A DNA stretch of 64,000 nt from Calcarisporiella thermophila CBS 279.70 (GCF_041956535.1 NW_027192203.1:617406-681405); one strand, 5' to 3'. Shown: positions 11,128-22,459, numbered from the stretch's first letter. Notes: generated from the sequence alone by a model not told the origin. Program-made: numbers and translations.

Positions 11128-12843
11128 TTATAAGATCTTCTCTCGACAACCCCGGATAGCCTCCATCGTCTTCTCCCCCACCAGAATCTCGCTCACCCCA
11201 TGGCCGGCCGGATTCCTTTGCGACGGATGCATGGAGTCCTCGCCCTCTTCTCCGTCGTCGCTCTCGTCCTCCGCACCCCGGATCTCCGAGAGGTGTTGCA
11301 GCCGAGCTGCGCTGGCCTCTCCGGTCAAGAAGTCGCAGAGCCGCGCCTGCTCTCTCGCGGGCAGCAGCAGGATCAGATCCGCCAGCAGCGGGTCTAAATA
11401 CGCGGGCAACACCACTCGACTTTCGGGTTGGAAGTGAAACGTATTGGGGGGCAGGCCAGTCCGCGCATGGGTCTCCAGCCAGTGCCAGTGCTCCACCTGC
11501 AGGGTGTTGAGAAGGCGAAGAGTGTATTCCACCGAATCCTCCGGCAACAGCACGCCTTGCTGCGTCATCTTCAAGATGGCATCCAGGGTGGCCAGAAAAT
11601 GGCTGCGGAGCGGAAAGCAGATCTGGTTGTGGCGCTCGATGCATACCGCACGGCTCTCCTCCACAAAATATTCGGTTTGGGCCATCCATTCTTCGAGCGC
11701 TCTGCAGCGTTCGTCGGGAGCGAGGTCCGGGTGGGAGCAGCGGTCAAAGTGAATTTGGGCCGCGAGGGGCTTGGGAAAATGGGAGGGCGCCGGCGAAAGT
11801 GGACGGTTCAACGGTTTGGAGGGCACGGCGGGCGCGGCAGTGGGGGAATCCCCTTTGCTGGGGAGCCCTTCCGGGCCACTCGCAAAGCTCTGAGACCCAG
11901 CTCGCTCATCCCATCTGGGAGACAGCTCCTGGACGTCCTCCTTGCCCTGGCCTTCGGATGAATCGCTTGGGCTATTGATCTGTGATTGCACGCAATCCTG
12001 CAACTCCTTCTTGCGAACGCTGCGCCTATGCTGCAGTTTCTGCATCTTCGCTCGCCGTTTTGAGTTTGATTTCCGCACCGACCCATCACGGGATGGCGAC
12101 GCTTGGCTTCTCGAGGACATCTCCCTGAAGCGCTTGTGCAGTCCTGGGTAGGCGGCAACCAAGCGCTCCCTCATCCTACTGTTCCCATCCTGCCTGCATT
12201 TGTCCATCAGCCAGCGCCAGATTTCTTCCACCCCCTCCGCAAAGCCAATCTCATAGCACACCGATAGCACGCCCACCCCGGTGCTCAAATCGTCCTGCAA
12301 CTCGGCATCCCAAGTTTTGGTGTAGATGAGCTTGAGAGCCGTATGGAAGTAGATCATGTCCTCCCTGGTCACCGTTTCCGGCACACGGACGACAATATGT
12401 TTTGGCCTGATCGGGTGCGGCCGCGAAGTCCCAATCTCAAGCAACTGGCGTCGGAAGAACTCGGATTGGCACAGGATAAGCGAGTGCAGGCGGAGCTGCG
12501 CAGGCAGTCCGCTAAGCTCTGCCATCCGCCCGCCATCGTCGAACGTCAGCCGCACATCACTGTAGGGGAGCCCGGCCTCCCAGAGCAATTCGCCTACGTT
12601 CGGGTAGACCAGGGCATCTCCGCTGGCCGCAAGGGGATAGTCGGTGTAGGGTGCGCAGGGCTCCTCTTGGTCCTGGTCACACACGGCAGAGAGGCCGTCC
12701 ACGACAAGGGAACTGCGGGGAAGCGGGGAGGAGCAGCTGGGGCAGATGATCCTCCCATCATCGGAGGGGCATGACGAGTCTGTCGATTCGAACGAGGTTC
12801 GTCCAGCGACATCCGGGAGATGCTTCTGCTGCATTGCGTCCAT
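11128..12843 (-). CDS. BTB/POZ-domain protein of unknown role
   Basis: A single exon gives 571 residues from MDAMQQKHLPDV. The N-terminus has one CPSC pair and acidic/Ser stretches. Residues about 93-220 look like a BTB/POZ fold, with YSDVRLTF, LRLHSLILCQSEFFRRQL and a following helical part (LIYTKTWDAEL). A basic stretch near 260-285 (RKSNSKRRAKMQKLQHRR) could be a nuclear signal. The C-terminal half is mostly helical and contains HFPKPLAAQIHFDRCSHPD. BTB proteins often dimerise or serve as Cul3 adaptors; neither role can be assigned here. Confidence 0.75.
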   Translation of the reverse strand: MDAMQQKHLPDVAGRTSFESTDSSCPSDDGRIICPSCSSPLPRSSLVVDGLSAVCDQDQEEPCAPYTDYPLAASGDALVYPNVGELLWEAGLPYSDVRLTFDDGGRMAELSGLPAQLRLHSLILCQSEFFRRQLLEIGTSRPHPIRPKHIVVRVPETVTREDMIYFHTALKLIYTKTWDAELQDDLSTGVGVLSVCYEIGFAEGVEEIWRWLMDKCRQDGNSRMRERLVAAYPGLHKRFREMSSRSQASPSRDGSVRKSNSKRRAKMQKLQHRRSVRKKELQDCVQSQINSPSDSSEGQGKEDVQELSPRWDERAGSQSFASGPEGLPSKGDSPTAAPAVPSKPLNRPLSPAPSHFPKPLAAQIHFDRCSHPDLAPDERCRALEEWMAQTEYFVEESRAVCIERHNQICFPLRSHFLATLDAILKMTQQGVLLPEDSVEYTLRLLNTLQVEHWHWLETHARTGLPPNTFHFQPESRVVLPAYLDPLLADLILLLPAREQARLCDFLTGEASAARLQHLSEIRGAEDESDDGEEGEDSMHPSQRNPAGHGVSEILVGEKTMEAIRGCREKIL

Positions 12844-13898
12844 TTATATGGAAACCATTCCAAGGAGGTCGTGGCACAAAATGGAGAGGAGAACGGTTCA
12901 ACAATGAGGAGAGCTGAGAGTGAAAATCAAAGAGCAACACGCGGGAGAGGAGAGGGTACAGGGGGGGATTCGATTGCAGAGTAGCCGGATGTAGGATGAG
13001 AATGCGGTTGAGATTGGGAGGCAAGGCGGGAGGAGAGCGGGAAGAAAAAGGCTACAGAACAGCAAACAACAAGAGCTGAAGGCTCAGGATAACCTTAGCT
13101 TTGTCAATCCCCACCGGCGTGGCTTGATCAAACTCAGCTACATCATGCAATGTAGGAACCGCTAGATCCCAAATCAAGCCCCTCCAAGGGACCAACCAGC
13201 AGGGGGCGGCCGCCGCGCTTTTCTCTTGAGAAGCAAATGTCACGCCCTTCTGGGGACGAGGGATCCGCTCTGCCGTCAAAGGTCTTACAACCCGCAATTC
13301 CGGTTACAGAGCGAATCCTTTCCACGTTATTAAATAGGTTTCGCTCTACCCGACCCGACAGGTCCCAAGGACGGCGCGATGGGATCACTTGACCCACCGA
13401 TCGCCATTGGTAGGCGGTCGCGGCGGGGAGGCGGGACAAGCGCAAGGCGGCCCTGCGAGAGGCACGCCCGGTCTGCAACCCGCGCTACGGCAGGGGGGGA
13501 GCTTACTTGGTTCTGAGTTCTTGGGGGTTCCGATCTTGGTAGTTAGCACTACGAGGATTCAGATCCCGCGGTGACTGCGAAATTTTTAATAAATGACTGA
13601 GGAATATTTTTCGCGTTCGTGTTCGTGTTCCTAGGTTGCAGAACGCGAAGACGCGAAAAAGAGCAGAGTGCGATAATAAGGGAAGAGGGGAAAATTTGGG
13701 TAGTGCTTTTCGCCTCTTTACTTTTGACTTCGAGTTTTTAATTCTCGCTTTTCCTCGTGCTTGCTATGCTACTCTAGTCCATAGCCTTATCTCTTCCTTG
13801 CACCACACCACCACCCCCTAGCAATACTACTATCATAGAGCCCTTCTGTTGTTGAACCTAGAAGACCACAGCAAGCCACTCCCTCCAATACTGCCACT
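12844..13898. other. Divergent intergenic region, GC-rich core
   Basis: About 1 kb lies between the divergent BTB and Whi5-like starts. A GC-rich core (13180-13570) differs from the AT-rich spacers elsewhere. I could not match it to a tRNA, snRNA, RNase P RNA or a protein. It is most simply read as promoter/5' UTR DNA. Confidence 0.35.
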
Positions 13899-15030
13899 AT
13901 GCTCTCCATACAACACCTCCTCAATGCGGCCCACATTCTGGAGTCCAGAGAATGCACCGAAGGGCCAATAGAGCGCCCGAATGATGGGAAGCATATGCGC
14001 ATAAATGAGGAAACAAAAGAGGCCATTAAGGTATCTAGCAGGGATGAATTTGTTCCACGCACCCACTCGTCCACTAATTCATTGAATCTCGTAGCAACTC
14101 CAATTGCTCAAGTCTCAATTCCGCGGCGAGAATGAGGAGGAAGAGCCTGGCCCACAACAGTCTAACCGAGTAGAACATATGGAGGAGGCAATAGAAATTC
14201 AACCCATGGACTATGTGGGGACGCAAAGGAGTGAGGTAACGAAGGTAGGCGCTCAATTCGATTTCAACCAGATGTTTGTGCCCACTCCCTCCTCTTGTTC
14301 TAAAGTCAAGCCTACTCCCATAGCATCTGGAAGCGCTCAAGACGCGTCTCACCTTTGCGCGGTTCAAAGTGGAGAGGGGCTGGGCTGAGAAGCCCTTGAA
14401 CGAAGTCGACCACTTGACCCATCATTGGGGAGGGGCCAATCGACGTCGAAAGCCTTCCTCTGCCCACCGGGCCCAGCTTCTCCTGCTGAAGGCGGAGCAG
14501 CAGAAAAATCGGGCAACCAAATCCTCACTGTTGAGGCGAAAACTGGAACAGACCAGCGGCCAGCCGTTGAACACTACCCCTTGTGCCGTCGGCGTCAAAC
14601 GGAAGCGAGATGCAAAGGCAAATTTGATCCCACTCTATTACGGAACTCTTCTCTCAATTCACATGTGCTTTCCTGTGCTTTTCTTTCTATTTTTCTTTTC
14701 CATTAGACTGACCCCATCCATAAGCTCTCTAATTCCCGCGCACACCTCTCACCTCTCCCAACTCGCATGCCGGCATTCTCACCCACAAGTCCATCGCCCG
14801 GACTCTCTGAATACCGGGGCCATCGCGAGCCTGGTAACCCCTTCCTCCTAAAATGCCCACAAGGCGAGCAACCGCTCAGAAAACGACGGAATTGGACGGA
14901 AAAATGCGGTAGCACCCCTTCTCCACTACGAACATCCAAGTTCTTGAATAGAATGGACAGAATAGGGGGGTGGTGGGGAGGGGAGAGCTCGACGGAGAGA
15001 AAAATCCCGATGGAAACAATGATATGTTGA
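13899..15030 (+). CDS. Possible Whi5/Nrm1-like transcriptional repressor (3' end uncertain)
   Basis: Proposed exons are 13899-14030, 14095-14235 (or to 14244) and 14324 onward, all in phase with good splice sites (cactaattc and ttctaaag branch-like sites). The N-terminus reads MLSIQHLLNAAHILESREC, then KEAIKQLQLLKSQFRG. Exon 3 has LEALKTRLTFARFKVERGW, which resembles the short Whi5/Nrm1 (GTB) motif of fungal G1/S repressors that bind SBF/MBF. Basic Ser-rich sequence follows. Exon 3 can run to a stop at 14851. However, a strong polypyrimidine-AG at 14660-14706 suggests a further intron and an exon 14707-15030 with the stop at 15030; no good matching donor was found. The family assignment rests on one short motif. 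Confidence 0.45.
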
Positions 15031-15944
15031 GACACTATCGGGGGAATGGAATGGTAAGGAGTGGTGCCCCATTGGTGAGGATACCTGGTGAGGGTTCTCT
15101 TTGGACCCATCTTCGTCTTTTATTGTACATAAGCGTTTGCTTTTCTCTTAGTTGTCCTGTCTAACTTTACATTTTCTAATCTGAGCGTGGCAATAAAAAA
15201 AACTCTTTTGCGAGACAGAGGGTCAGATCATATCGAATAAACGAGTATCAGCTATGGTTCAATACAAGCCATCATTTAGCCGCCCTTCCATAGACACCAC
15301 TCATCTAACTTTAGGGCACAGCTCGGGCCTAACTTGAATAGATTGCAAGTGGATGGCGCGAAATCTAGCGAGAATGGCCTCTTTCCCGATTGCATATGAA
15401 AGACTGGCTTACGGCCTGGGTGAACAGGTTGCTTTCTGAGCCAAAGACACCGAAGGTCCTTATTTGGATGCAAAGGTTGCCTTTAAAGAATTCGACTCTG
15501 CGGAAAAACCAATATTGCGAAAGCGCCCCTTCTTTCAATTTGCATCACTATTTCATTGACTCGGCTAGAAAAATGGGCATCCTCGACAAGCTTACTGATA
15601 CTTTCATCGTTTGATAATGACCCGAATTGAAAGGGAATTGATCCCATGAAGGCCGGATCCTCCAATAGATAAAGGGCTCCTTAATTTGCAAAATTGCCTT
15701 GAACATTAGCCAATCTTCTAATACTAACAAGACAATTTCCAAAAAAAAAATAATGGCCATTATGGGCTATCAATGAGAAATTTTCGTCGAGGGGAGTGAT
15801 CTTCGATTTCACGAGCTCTCGTGCCAAGATGGCATCGGGATTTTGTGACTTGCGTCCGGTTATTCCCCGTCGTGACTCCGTCAGCACTTGCAACTTTCAT
15901 TCTCCAAACGGGATTGTGTGTTTGGTTATCAAAATTCGTCGTCC
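15031..15944. other. Intergenic, no recognised gene
   Basis: Contains a possible poly(A) signal (aataaaaaaa) near 15191-15200 and several short frames on both strands with no family resemblance. Confidence 0.4.
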
Positions 15945-16350
15945 ATGGATCTTGTGGGGTATTCCTATGCCGGCATTGTCTTTGTCGGTGGTGTCATCGG
16001 CTATTTGAAGGCGGGCTCGGCCGCATCACTTGCCAGCGGCGTCATCTTTGGATCGCTTATTGGCTACTCTGCACGATTGACCTCGCAAAACCCGCGCCAG
16101 GCTCACATGGCCTTCGCGCTAAGTGTGCTGCTGCTGGTGATTATGGGTCTCCGCTTCTCGAAATCCGGAAAATTCATGCCGGCGGGATTGGTGGCCATTC
16201 TAAGGTTAGCATTTCACATCATATTTTCATTTCACAGCCATCATCGAGAATACACGCTAATCTCTACGCGCTGACTAATCCTATCTTGTTTGTTTTCCGT
16301 CCCTTAGCTTGGTTATGAGCATTCGATATGGGATGCGGCTGGCTGCTTGA
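15945..16350 (+). CDS. TMEM14-family small membrane protein
   Basis: Two exons, 15945-16204 and 16308-16350, give 100 residues with a ctaat branch point before the acceptor. The protein has the TMEM14 layout of four short hydrophobic helices: MDLVGYSYAGIVFVGGVIGY, then KAGSAASLASGVIFGSLIGY, the AFALSVLLLVIMGLRFSKSG segment, and the C-terminal SLVMSIRYGMRL after splicing. Relatives are mitochondrial or endomembrane proteins; animal TMEM14C helps porphyrin transport in haem synthesis. The role in fungi is not established. The start was chosen at MDLVGY because the family begins there. Confidence 0.88.
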
Positions 16351-16701
16351 ACTATTTCTCACTGTATTGGGTTGATTCATTATGAAACCAAAGGAAATAA
16401 TATATATATAAAAATAAAACAATGAACAATACTCTTTTTTTTTGGGGGGGGGGGAGAGGGTGGATATTGGTGTGTATATAGATGTATATACTCGGAAAGC
16501 ATATCATATAGGGACAATTAAATAGTACGGGTCATGAGGAGAAAGTCTGGGAAGGGAATGCAGAATTAAAAAAAAAGGGCAAGATATAGATGGAGAACAT
16601 GTACAAGAAAATATATAGTAAACGATATACATTAATGGGGGGGGGGTGAGTAGCTGATGCTGCTGGGGACTGGTGTTCTTATCCAGCCCGATGCGATTAG
16701 G
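16351..16701. other. Convergent 3' flanks with AT repeat and poly-G
   Basis: Holds an AT dinucleotide tract near 16400-16412, a run of about ten G near 16444-16453, and a second G run near 16636-16645. No gene is seen. Confidence 0.5.
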
Positions 16702-17964
16702 TTATGCGATGACGCAGTCCGCCGACGAGACCTCCCGTCTCCTCTTGCCTCCCTTGCCACGGAGGGCCTCGCCCTTCTCCAGATTCTTCAGCTGCTGGAT
16801 CGCCAAGCGATCGCCATGCTTGGCCGCCTTCTGGTACCATTCCAGCGCGGCCGTCTCATCCTTCTCCACGCCAATGCCCAGGCTCAGGAAATACCCCACG
16901 CTGTATTCGGCCCTCGGCAGGCCCTTCTCGGCGGCTCGCAGTGCCCACGCGTAGGCGTCGACATCCGACTGCGGCAGGCACTCGCAGCCCACGAGGTACC
17001 AACTCGTGAGGGCTAGGCACGCGTCGCGATGGCCCTGCTCGGCGGCGCAGCCGTAGTAGTACACGGACCGCGCGGGGTCCACCGGCACGCCCAGCTCGCC
17101 GCGCTCGTAGCATCCTCCCAGGCGATACGCACTGGGGGCATGACCCAGCTCGTCTGCAGCCCGCAAGTACAGGGAGAGCGCATACTCCTCGTCCTGGAAC
17201 ACAATATCGCCATATCCGGCCTCGTGCATCTTGGCCCACTCGTATAATGCATGCGGGAAGTCCGGGGTGGCGCAGTCGACCGCTCTGCACATCCACTTCA
17301 CCCCATTTCTCACGTCCTCGGCGCGCCCCAGCTCGCTGCGCAGCTCGGCCAGGGCGAGGCGGAACATGGCGCCCGGGTGCGCGGCATTGGCCGCCTTGAG
17401 GTAGAACGTGTAGGCCTTGGCCGGCTCCCGTCGGGTGCCGCGCCCATACTCGTAGCAGCGCGCCGCCTCGTAGGTGGCGGAGGGGTGGCCCTGCTTGGCG
17501 GCCTGCACATACAGCGAGAACGCCTCCTTGGGCATGGGGCGCGAGACGCCGGCTCCGGTCGCGTAGCACTCGGCGAGGAGGAACTTTGCGTCGGCATTTC
17601 GCGCCGCCAGCGACTTCAGCAGCTTGATGCACTCCCCGTACAGCGCCGCGCGCGTCTCCTGCTCCGAGTCTGGCTGCTGCTTCGCGATATCGAGCAGGTA
17701 GACGCAGAAGTCCATCTGCAGGTTGGGGTCGTTGGACCGCTGGGCATTCTGCCGGTAGAGTTCGAGCGACAGGGTGGTCTCCTTGTTGGTGCTTGGCACG
17801 TGGGGGAAATGGTGGAGGGAGGCGGGCGGAGAGGGGGAGCAGGGGGAGGAGGCGGCGGAGGCGGAGGAGATACTGGTTGCGGATGAAGCAATGTCGGTGG
17901 GCGAGAGGGAAGGGGAGATTTCCTCATGGGATGAGGAGGAATTAGAAGAGGTTGTGGCCACCAT
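16702..17964 (-). CDS. SKT5: Sel1-repeat protein, Skt5/Chs4-like activator of chitin synthase III
   Basis: The chosen ATG at 17964 (MVATTSSNSSSS) gives 420 residues. The frame stays open upstream to 18174 without another ATG, so an upstream exon is possible. After a Ser/Pro head come a YRQNAQRSNDPNLQMDFCVY segment and a series of Sel1 (TPR-like) repeats, including LLAECYATGAGVSRPMPKEA, AARCYEYGRGTRREPAKAYT, LGGCYERGELGVPVDPARS and YSVGYFLSLGIGVEKDETAA. The last four residues are CVIA, a CaaX prenylation motif, as expected for Skt5/Chs4, which is farnesylated and recruits chitin synthase to growth sites. The CaaX end is what separates it from generic Sel1 proteins. Confidence 0.85.
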   Translation of the reverse strand: MVATTSSNSSSSHEEISPSLSPTDIASSATSISSASAASSPCSPSPPASLHHFPHVPSTNKETTLSLELYRQNAQRSNDPNLQMDFCVYLLDIAKQQPDSEQETRAALYGECIKLLKSLAARNADAKFLLAECYATGAGVSRPMPKEAFSLYVQAAKQGHPSATYEAARCYEYGRGTRREPAKAYTFYLKAANAAHPGAMFRLALAELRSELGRAEDVRNGVKWMCRAVDCATPDFPHALYEWAKMHEAGYGDIVFQDEEYALSLYLRAADELGHAPSAYRLGGCYERGELGVPVDPARSVYYYGCAAEQGHRDACLALTSWYLVGCECLPQSDVDAYAWALRAAEKGLPRAEYSVGYFLSLGIGVEKDETAALEWYQKAAKHGDRLAIQQLKNLEKGEALRGKGGKRRREVSSADCVIA

Positions 17965-19587
17965 GGGGTTGACTAATGCAAGGGGTCCCGTTGTGCTTTG
18001 TCGCGGCTTCTTTGGTTGACACTCTAAAGCTGGTTGCGGTGCGTTTTCTAGGACGACTTCCGCCAGCACGGCGCTTCTTTCTCTAATAAAGGGTCGGGAG
18101 GAGGGGGGGGGGGGCGTCTTCTTATGGAGAAGAGGGTTTCTTGGAACTGGAATTCTAAATGCCCAGAAGAACAAAAGACAAGGCCGATACTATATAGGAA
18201 AAGGAAGAAGACCCGACATGACAGGGTTTTTGCTTATTTTAGGGCTCGTTTATAAATAGCGAAAATTTTTTTTTCGTCTCGTCGGCTCGCATGCGAAATC
18301 GCGGCTCTCATTCGTGGATAAGCTCTGAAGCCACACACCATGGGTGTGTATTGTTCCGAGCTGATTGCAGCTCAGCCTGTTGAAAATGCGCGGTGTTACG
18401 ACAGCTCCAGGCTGTCAATGACGGCACGAGTGGAACCTCAGCGCGCAATGCGTCACTCGCGAGACCGCTTTTCCCCTCCAGTTGCGGAGCCGGAGGAGAG
18501 CTTAGCATTTAAGGCCGAGATAAAGAGAGATGTGCGGCGATAAGGCAGAGGGGCTCTTAGCAAATGTCTAATTAGTCAAAGGCGAGGGGCAGTTCATCCG
18601 CCGGGCTGAGAGTGCCACGGCCCAATCTCGGCAGCATGTGCCTCCAGCGTCTTACATAAAGCGGCACGCCCTCCCCCCTCGCCCGCCATCGCCGCAAAGA
18701 ATCGCGAATCCACGCACCATGGCGGTACAGGCTGTGCCACGTATCCCCTTGTTGACCGGAAACCCAAACCTTGTTGCTCTTGTTTGCGTGAGCACGCATC
18801 TGCTTTTTGCGCCCTCTTTGGCCGTAGCCTTCCCCCCTGCTCTTGGCCCCGCCGCTTCCGGGGAGGAAGCAATTAGTCACGGGTGGATAAATAAGCAGGT
18901 TAAGCCCTCGGGATACACCCACTTGGCAAACCGCTCGGTGGCTTTGGCAATCTCGGCAGAAAGATTTGTATTACAAACAGTGCTATTCCCTTTCTCCCCC
19001 CCCCATCTATCCTCAACCGGATCTGGCTCACAGCCCGAACCCATTTACGGCCGCGACCCTGAAGGTTCAATCTTGGAAGCTCTCGCCGCCCGCCTCGCCC
19101 CAAAAGTGGCAACGCAAACATGCTTGTGTCTGGCTTGAATGAGGGTCCGACCAGGCTCGTCCCTCCATAAGCCGCTCTCCCTGCCCTCTCTCGCTTTCCA
19201 TGGCGGCCGCTAGGATGTAATCCCGAAGGCCGCTCCCACGAGCGTCGAATCCGATTTGGAATATCGAGGCGAAGCCGCGAATACAGGAAATAGGCAGAAA
19301 AAGAAGCTGGCCAAGGCCAAGGCTTTGAGGATATTATTGAGGTTTTGGGGAAGGGAGGGGGAGGCGGAAACAAAAAATAAAGCATTGACGCGCATCCTGA
19401 TGAAACTAAAGGCTAAATACAAGCATAAAATCTTGGCCACCAAATCCAAAAATAACAAGATATTATACACGAAAAAAAAAAACCAAAAGAAAACACACAT
19501 GCTGAACAGATGGAAAAAGAAACGGAGAATTGGCAACCGACCGACAAAACAAAAACAGCACCCAAGAGAAGAGGCGCTCGCCCCTCG
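17965..19587. other. Long intergenic region upstream of the Skt5-like gene
   Basis: About 1.6 kb between two minus-strand genes. It includes a G homopolymer at 18107-18114, TATA-like elements (tatatag near 18191, tataaata near 18251) and a moderately GC-rich block at 18600-19150. No protein or RNA gene is recognised. Confidence 0.4.
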
Positions 19588-21133
19588 TCATGAAAAGAAG
19601 TCCCAGGTCTCCTCCTCGTCGTCCTCTTCATAGCCCTCGTCAATCTTGCCCTTGTCATCCTCCATCGATCCGTCTTCCCCGTCGGCCTCGTCGTCATCCT
19701 CCTCTAGCAACGTCAAGAGGCGATCCGTCGCCATCGGAGTCTGGACAGTCACATGCGGTGTAACCGCAAATCCAAAGGCTAAGTCCTGAGCCGTTATGGT
19801 CATTTTGCTGGTGGTGCTAGGGGGTGTGACGGGAGATGTATCAGCCGACGGGGATGGCTGTGAGGGTTGTGGATGGGGCTGAGAGGGCGTCGGGGTGGTG
19901 GCGGGCCCTGTCGGTGCTGCGGAGGAGGGGGAGGGCGAGGAGAAGGAGGAGGAGGACGACGACGACGACGACGATGAAGCGGAGAGGGGAATGGCGGTGG
20001 CCGTTGCGGGATTGACAGCGGTGGATGGGGCGGGTTGTTTCGCGGGAAGCTGGATGCCAATGCCGCGGTTGGCTCGAATCTTGGAGATGCAGTTGCTCAC
20101 TAGCGTCTTCAAATGGCTCTGGGGGAAGCCCAAAAGAAAAATGAAAAGCAGAGGAGTTAGGGAAACTTAAAGAGCACGCATGCTTTTCACCGGGGACATA
20201 TCGACCGATTCTCGAATATTTACCTCTAGAGCATGTCGCATCAGGTGCACCGAGTCTTCGGTCACCCCGCCAAAGAGTCCGTGTTCCAGCGCGATCCCCG
20301 CCATCCGATCTCGGAAGCTCTCAAAGTCCGGCAGCGCTTTGGCGTCCGCACACAGCGGCGCAAACACCCCGCGCACGTACTCCTGTTGATAATCTATAGG
20401 GATCACAGCCAGGGGTAACATAGAGATGGAGTTGAGTGCATGCACGACACAATGGACGGGATAAAACTGGGGAAGAGGACATACTTGACGGTAATTTTTC
20501 CCTCGTGCCCGTATACATCGGCGTCTTCGCCACGGCCGAAAATCGGGTGGGGGCGGGTTTGACCACCCCCTTCACCAACATCGGTGGCCTTCCTCGCTTG
20601 CCCGGCTCGCGCTTCAATGCCTTGAGGCGCTCCCGTTCCGCCTTGCCTAAACTGATGATGGCCTCCTTGAGACGCCGCCGCTTGGGATCTCCATCCGCTT
20701 CGCTGGTGCCGGCACGCTTACGCTTTGACCAACCGACGGACCGCTGCGTCGGTGGAGGAATATCTAGCTGAGCATTGTGGAGATTGGCGAGGATGAACTT
20801 GTTGTGGAGATGGGCTAGATTATCAAGCATAAAAAAACACAACAACGCATGAATGAATGCTCACACGCGAACATGCCCCACCATCACGCAGAAATCGAAC
20901 TCACCATTTTCATGATTCAAGTAGAGATTGGCATAAAAATCAAATTCCTGTCTATTAAGCCTTCCCCGCACAAAATCGGTGAGCGCCTGCCAGTAGTACT
21001 GGCCATTATCGCCCAAGGCTTCGGCAAGTTGATGCTTCAAAGAGAGAACATCCTGTCGAGCAGATGCTTGCGTGGATGAGGGTGCGACAGAGGGACTGTT
21101 GGGAGCACGGGATGTCTCTTGATTGGGAGGCAT
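19588..21133 (-). CDS. HFI1: SAGA subunit Hfi1/Ada1 (TADA1)
   Basis: Four exons: 21133-20905, 20814-20485, 20393-20224 and 20118-19588, with all phases closing at 419 residues. The N-terminal part reads LKHQLAEALGDNGQYYWQAL, then QEFDFYANLYLNHENAHLHN formed across intron 1, typical of Ada1 (a histone-fold-containing SAGA core subunit that pairs with Taf12). A basic stretch WSKRKRAGTSEADGDPKRRR could direct nuclear import. Exon 4 carries a poly-Ser run encoded by a gac/gat-type repeat on the plus strand and an acidic C-terminus ending EEETWDFFS. It is divergent from the ribose-5-phosphate isomerase gene, with 409 bp between the starts. Confidence 0.85.
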
Positions 21134-21542
21134 CAGGTAATTTGGTTTTGAAATGGCTGCGCTGGTAATGATGGCGATGATGATCTTTAAACAGGGGCGA
21201 ATTAAGATGGGGGCATATAATCGCGATGCGTGCTAAAAAAGAAACTCACTCCAAATTCAGAGGTTAATGGAGGATAATATTTTTTCTTAAAGAATTCCAT
21301 CTCACTCCCCGTTTGCTCCCACGGCCAATTGCTTCGGCCGGGGTGGAGTGGCTTATGATTTGCTCCTGGCCGAGAATCTGACCAGAACGGCTTGGAGGAG
21401 GTGAGGAGGATATACGGATGTTTATTTAAACAAAAATCGTGGTGGCCAAATGCATCAAACGGGGATGATTCCTCGTATTTTTCCTCTAAAACCTCCCGCA
21501 TTCAAAAATTCCCTCGGTCTCCATCGAGTGTTCCACGCAAGC
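21134..21542. promoter_or_regulatory. Divergent promoter between HFI1 and RKI1
   Basis: A 409-bp interval separates two divergent ATGs. No clear TATA box is seen. If RKI1 starts at the upstream in-frame ATG (21450), the interval shrinks to 316 bp. Confidence 0.5.
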
Positions 21543-22459
21543 ATGTCTTCCGCGATCACCGCTATTGAATCCGCCAAACGAGCCGCCGCCCATCGTGCTG
21601 TCGACGAGCAACTCTCGCCCTCCTCCCACCGAGTTATCGGGGTCGGCAGCGGCTCGACCATCGTGTATATGGTCGAGCGCCTTAAGCAACGCGCAGCCGA
21701 ATTCAGTCAGCAAATTTTCATTCCCACCGGGTTCCAGTCGCGGCAGCTCATCATTGACGCGGGGCTGCGGCTGGGAGATATCGATCAGTACCCCGAAATT
21801 GATGTAGCCATTGATGGAGCAGACGAAGTTGACAGCGGCTTGAATTGCATCAAGGGAGGGGGCGCGGCCCAGCTGAATGAGATGATAATTGCCCGAGCTG
21901 CGAAAAAATTTGTGATAATTGCTGGTGGGTGATGCTTGACAGTGGGGATTGGTCTTGTTTCCTGCTATATCTCGCGATTTACTCAACCCCTCTTCTCTCT
22001 CTCCGGAATTAGATTCCCGAAAAAAATCAGATAGGCTTGGTGTCAAGGTAGGTAGCTCCTCCGGCTGTGCATCGTGGCCACCTGCCCTCTTCTGCATTCC
22101 TTTCTTATTCATGCATACCTCTTCATTTCTGTATGCTCTAGTGGGTCCAGGGAGTCCCCATTGAAATCATACCCAACGGTCATGTGCGCCTCCTCCACAC
22201 GATCAAGAACGGCCTGAAGACGGCGCAGCCCATCGCCGTAACGCTTCGCATGGGTCTTCCGGCTAAGGCGGGGCCCGCCGTCACCGATCATGGGAATTTT
22301 GTTGCGGATGTGCATTTCGGCCCCATCGAGGATCCCGCCGCCCTCTACCGCGAGCTGAAGTTGCTGACGGGGGTGGTGGAGGTGGGATTGTTCTGTGACA
22401 TGGCCAGCGCGGCCTACTTCGGAGAGGAAGATGGAAGTGTATCGATGCTGAAAAAGTAA
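21543..22459 (+). CDS. RKI1: Ribose-5-phosphate isomerase A
   Basis: Three exons, 21543-21924, 22013-22047 and 22142-22459, give 244 residues. Motifs are GVGSGSTIVYMVERL, the DVAIDGADEVDSGLNCIKGG active-site segment with family Asp residues, and AKAGPAVTDHGNFVADVHFG. It interconverts ribose 5-phosphate and ribulose 5-phosphate in the non-oxidative pentose phosphate pathway. The middle exon is only 35 nt (DSRKKSDRLGVK). An in-frame ATG at 21450 would add 31 residues (MHQTGMIPRIFPL and on); I prefer 21543 because homologues begin with a short SSAITAIESAKRAAA-type helix. Confidence 0.93.

Noticed and set aside
13530-13580. tRNA-like string (a D-arm-like ggtagttagcac followed by a T-arm-like gattcagatccc)
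   Set aside because: No acceptor stem pairs and there is no space for an anticodon arm, so it cannot fold as a tRNA.
16856-17632. 258-codon minus-strand frame overlapping the Skt5-like gene
   Set aside because: It is the same strand in another frame. The Sel1 repeats and CaaX end are in the other frame.
17251-17886. 211-codon plus-strand frame
   Set aside because: It is antisense to the GC-rich Sel1 repeats, with no protein features of its own.
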